From DATJJW01 sp035491935 (GTDB taxonomy: Bacteria; Pseudomonadota; Alphaproteobacteria; ATCC43930; CGMCC-115725), in NCBI GenBank assembly GCA_035491935.1, contig DATJJW010000048.1:1-7993 (forward strand): a stretch of DNA of 7,993 nucleotides, in the 5' to 3' direction. Below the pieces are notes generated by a model. It had not been told where the DNA came from. It saw nothing but the letters and a program-made list of their open reading frames with translations, and did not search any database. Below, one piece after another: positions 5,972 through 7,993 of the stretch; the first letter of the stretch is position 1; each line of letters opens with the position of its first letter. The translations under genes were made by a program, and so were the position numbers.

Positions 5972-6825
5972 CCATGTCCAGCGAAGACAGGACGACCTCT
6001 CCGCCCCCCCACACGGCGAGCCTGCGGCCGATGCTTTCGGTCGCCGGCGTCGCCCGGCGCTTCCAACTCGCCAGCGGCCAGCTCACCGCCGTCGAGACCC
6101 TGTCCTTCGATGTAGCCGCCGGCGAGTTCGTCACCATCATCGGCCCCTCCGGCTGCGGCAAGTCGACCCTGTTCAACATGATCGGCGGGCTGCTGCCAGC
6201 GAGCGAGGGCACGATCCGCGTCGATGGCGAGACCGTGACCGAGCCGCATGAGGCGATCGGCATCGTCTTCCAGGAGGATTCGACCCTGCCCTGGCGAAAC
6301 GTGCTGGGCAATGTCGCCTTCCCGCTGGAGCTGCGCGGCATGCCGAAGGCAGAGCGGCTGGACCGGGCGCAGCATTTCGTCGAGCTGGTGGGCTTAGGCG
6401 GCTTCGAGAAGCACATGCCGGCGGAGCTGTCCGGCGGCATGCGCCAGCGCGTCGCCATCGCCCGCACGCTGGCGCAGGAACCGAAACTGCTGCTGATGGA
6501 CGAGCCCTTCGCCTCGCTGGACGAGCAGACCCGGCTGCTGCTCGGCGACAAGGTGACCCAGATCCAACAGGATCTGAAGCAGACGGTGGTGCTGATCACC
6601 CACAACATCACCGAGGCCGTACAGCTTTCCGACCGCATCGTCGTCATGACCTACCGGCCGGGCCGCATCAAGCGGGTGATCGACATCGACCTGCCGCGGC
6701 CGCGCACCTCCGATATCGTCGGCAGCGACGCCTTCGGCCATTACGTCGCGGAGATCTGGAGCGATCTGCGCGAAGAGGCGAGCAAGGGCCTGGTCGAGGC
6801 CGAAGCCCGCGCCAGGGTCCGCTGA
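5968..6825 (+). CDS. NitT/TauT-family ABC importer ATP-binding protein
   Basis: This cytoplasmic ATPase powers an importer of the nitrate/sulfonate/taurine (SsuB/TauB) type. Counting from ATG 5968 it has 285 residues. The Walker A motif GPSGCGKST is at 59-67 with Lys65, the Q-loop glutamine is Gln102 followed by EDSTLPWRNV, the signature LSGGMRQR starts at 154, Walker B ends in Asp178-Glu179 (LLLMDEPF), and the switch histidine is His212 in THNITEAV. The Q-loop LPWRNV and the C-terminal YRPGRIKRVIDIDLPRPR are typical of this subfamily. The N-terminal 20 or so residues are nonconserved, so the start is uncertain: TTG 5947 has the better ribosome site, and ATG 5968 or 5974 are the alternatives. 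It lies 25 bases after the TPP gene and three bases before the permease gene, so one transcript is very likely. Function firm, substrate unknown. Confidence 0.94.
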   Translation: MTMSSEDRTTSPPPHTASLRPMLSVAGVARRFQLASGQLTAVETLSFDVAAGEFVTIIGPSGCGKSTLFNMIGGLLPASEGTIRVDGETVTEPHEAIGIVFQEDSTLPWRNVLGNVAFPLELRGMPKAERLDRAQHFVELVGLGGFEKHMPAELSGGMRQRVAIARTLAQEPKLLLMDEPFASLDEQTRLLLGDKVTQIQQDLKQTVVLITHNITEAVQLSDRIVVMTYRPGRIKRVIDIDLPRPRTSDIVGSDAFGHYVAEIWSDLREEASKGLVEAEARARVR

Positions 6826-6828
6826 GCC

Positions 6829-7605
6829 ATGACCGAAACCGACGGCAAGCCCAAATCCAAGCCCCTGGTCGCAGCGGCGTTGGGGCTGGGCACGCTGCTG
6901 GGCATCATTCTCCTGACCGAGCTGCTGATCCGCCTCAGCGTCATCAGCCGCTTCGTGATCCCGCCGCCTTCCGAAATCGCCATGTCCTTCGGCCGCGTCA
7001 TCACCCAGGAGGACGTCGTCGGCCGCTTCTTCATCACCATGGGCGAAACGGTCGCGGCCGGCGCCCTGCTGACGGTCGTCGGCGTGCCGCTGGGCGTGGC
7101 CCTCCATCGCTTCGCCGTGCTGCGCCAGGCGACCGAGACCTGGATCGCCGCCTATGCCGCCGCCCCGGTGGTGCTGGCTTATCCGCTGTTCCTGGTGATT
7201 TGCGGCCGCAATTCCTGGACCATCATCGTCATGGCGTTCCTGAATGGGCTGGCGCCGGTCATCCTGAAGACGCTCGAAGGCTTGAGCGCCATCAAGCCGG
7301 TGCTGCTCAATCTCGGCCGCTCCTACCGCATGACGCCGTGGCAGCAATTCTGGCGCCTGCTGTTCCCGGCGGCCTTGCCGGCGATCTTCACTGGTCTTCG
7401 TTTGGGGCTGATCTTCGCCATGATCAGCATCGTCGGTGTCGAGTTCCTGATCAATCTCGGCGGGCTGGGGCCGCTGATCAACACGCTGTCGGAACGCTAC
7501 GACATGCCCGGCACCTATGCCGCGATCTGCTTCGTCGTGCTGGTCAGCATCATCTTCTTCGTACTCCTGGAAAGGATCGAGCGATGGCTGCAGCCCAGGA
7601 GGTGA
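6829..7605 (+). CDS. NitT/TauT-family ABC importer permease (first copy)
   Basis: This 258-residue inner-membrane protein has about six hydrophobic segments, near residues 13-35, 72-92, 105-125, 131-147, 188-209 and 229-248. The cytoplasmic EAA-type coupling loop lies between about 150 and 190, beginning at EGLSAIKP and ending with the conserved FPAALPAIFTGLRLG pattern that docks on the ATPase. This matches the binding-protein-dependent permease fold of the SsuC/TauC group in length and loop sequence. The ATG at 6829 starts three bases after the ATPase stop codon. The gene's 3' end overlaps the next permease by 22 bases. Two distinct permeases in a row imply a heterodimeric channel. Substrates of the family range from sulfonates and taurine to aromatic compounds, pyrimidines and riboflavin, and nothing here selects one. 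Confidence 0.93.
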   Translation: MTETDGKPKSKPLVAAALGLGTLLGIILLTELLIRLSVISRFVIPPPSEIAMSFGRVITQEDVVGRFFITMGETVAAGALLTVVGVPLGVALHRFAVLRQATETWIAAYAAAPVVLAYPLFLVICGRNSWTIIVMAFLNGLAPVILKTLEGLSAIKPVLLNLGRSYRMTPWQQFWRLLFPAALPAIFTGLRLGLIFAMISIVGVEFLINLGGLGPLINTLSERYDMPGTYAAICFVVLVSIIFFVLLERIERWLQPRR

Positions 7606-7993
7606 GAGCCGACCGGATAGGGGGCGCGGGCCTGTCGCTGCCGGTCAACCTGCTGCGGCTGGCGATCATCGCCGTGCTGCTCGGTGGCTGGCAGGCGCTC
7701 TCGGCCTCGGGGCTGCTCTATGCCGATGTCGTGCCGGGGCTGGGCGCCATAGGCTCGGCGCTGATCGAGACGCTGGGGGACCCGGATTTCTGGAGCAACC
7801 TGCAGGTCACCGCGCTGGAGATCGCGGCCGGCCTCATCATCGGCACGCTCGGCGGTCTGGGCGTCGGGTTGGCGCTGGGTGGCAACCGCTTCCTCGGCCG
7901 CGCCTACGAGCCCTATCTCTACTACCTCGGCCCCACGCCCAAGATCATCTTCTTCCCGATCATGATCATGTGGTTCGGCGTCGGCCCGGGCTC
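7584..7993 (+). CDS. NitT/TauT-family ABC importer permease (second copy, C-terminal part outside window)
   Basis: The first 136 codons of a second inner-membrane permease are present; the frame is open to the right edge. Hydrophobic segments fall at about 21-40, 78-99 and 112-134. The end of the visible part, YLGPTPKIIFFPIMIMWFGVGPG, matches the conserved segment of SsuC-type permeases before the EAA loop. The ATG at 7584 lies inside the 3' end of the previous permease, giving a 22-base overlap, and AAAGGA stands seven bases upstream. A GTG at 7602 in the same frame, overlapping the previous stop and preceded by CAGGAG, is the alternative. The tight overlap implies translational coupling and equal amounts of the two permeases. 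The substrate-binding protein is probably further downstream. Confidence 0.9.
   Translation, partial: MAAAQEVRADRIGGAGLSLPVNLLRLAIIAVLLGGWQALSASGLLYADVVPGLGAIGSALIETLGDPDFWSNLQVTALEIAAGLIIGTLGGLGVGLALGGNRFLGRAYEPYLYYLGPTPKIIFFPIMIMWFGVGPG

Noticed and set aside
3888..6647. A 919-codon open frame on the minus strand opposite the TPP enzyme and the ATPase
   Set aside because: It lies antisense to three genes with intact family motifs. Its translation is low-complexity in Arg, Ala, Gly and His and shows no recognisable domain, and long antisense frames are expected in GC-rich DNA with strong third-position bias.
4170..7605. Taurine or sulfonate degradation operon (TPP enzyme as sulfoacetaldehyde acetyltransferase)
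   Set aside because: The transporter type allows it, but no taurine dehydrogenase, taurine aminotransferase or phosphotransacetylase gene is present, and the TPP enzyme's visible motifs align better with benzoylformate decarboxylase.

Overview
The window is GC-rich, tightly packed bacterial DNA. Its codon bias, its Shine-Dalgarno sites and a GGGCTTGACCC-cored intergenic hairpin suggest an alphaproteobacterium (Rhizobiales or Rhodospirillales type). That placement is inferred from composition and gene style, not from a marker gene. There is no RNA gene, insertion sequence, CRISPR array or phage gene. No gene-free stretch exceeds 300 bases; the longest is the roughly 250-base divergent region at 1241-1490.

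Layout. On the minus strand, 1240 back to 1 holds a two-gene unit: an aspartyl/asparaginyl beta-hydroxylase-family oxygenase (554-1240), then a PLP-dependent threonine-dehydratase-like enzyme that runs off the left edge (1-510). The 1241-1490 region separates this unit from a plus-strand series: a LysR-type regulator (1491-2417), an NAD(P)-dependent aldehyde dehydrogenase (2566-4050), a thiamine-diphosphate enzyme most like benzoylformate decarboxylase (4170-5942), and three parts of a NitT/TauT-type ABC importer. These last are the ATPase (about 5968-6825), one complete permease (6829-7605) and a second permease cut by the right edge (7584-7993). No substrate-binding protein is in view; it is expected beyond 7993.

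How the genes may work together (inference). A TPP decarboxylase next to an aldehyde dehydrogenase suggests 2-oxo acid to aldehyde to carboxylic acid. A PLP dehydratase could supply a 2-oxo acid from a beta-hydroxy amino acid, and the Fe(II)/2-oxoglutarate hydroxylase could make that beta-hydroxy amino acid. With the importer and the LysR regulator, this would form a substrate-specific uptake and degradation island for an amino-acid-like compound. The substrate cannot be read from the sequence.

Regulatory signals are visible. Two matching dyads, TTCAG-N11-CTGAA, lie 62 bases apart in the divergent region. A direct repeat spaced 32-33 bases, with a TCCAA-N4-TTGGA palindrome, sits over a plausible promoter before the aldehyde dehydrogenase. 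A perfect 19-base inverted repeat lies between the aldehyde dehydrogenase and the TPP enzyme.
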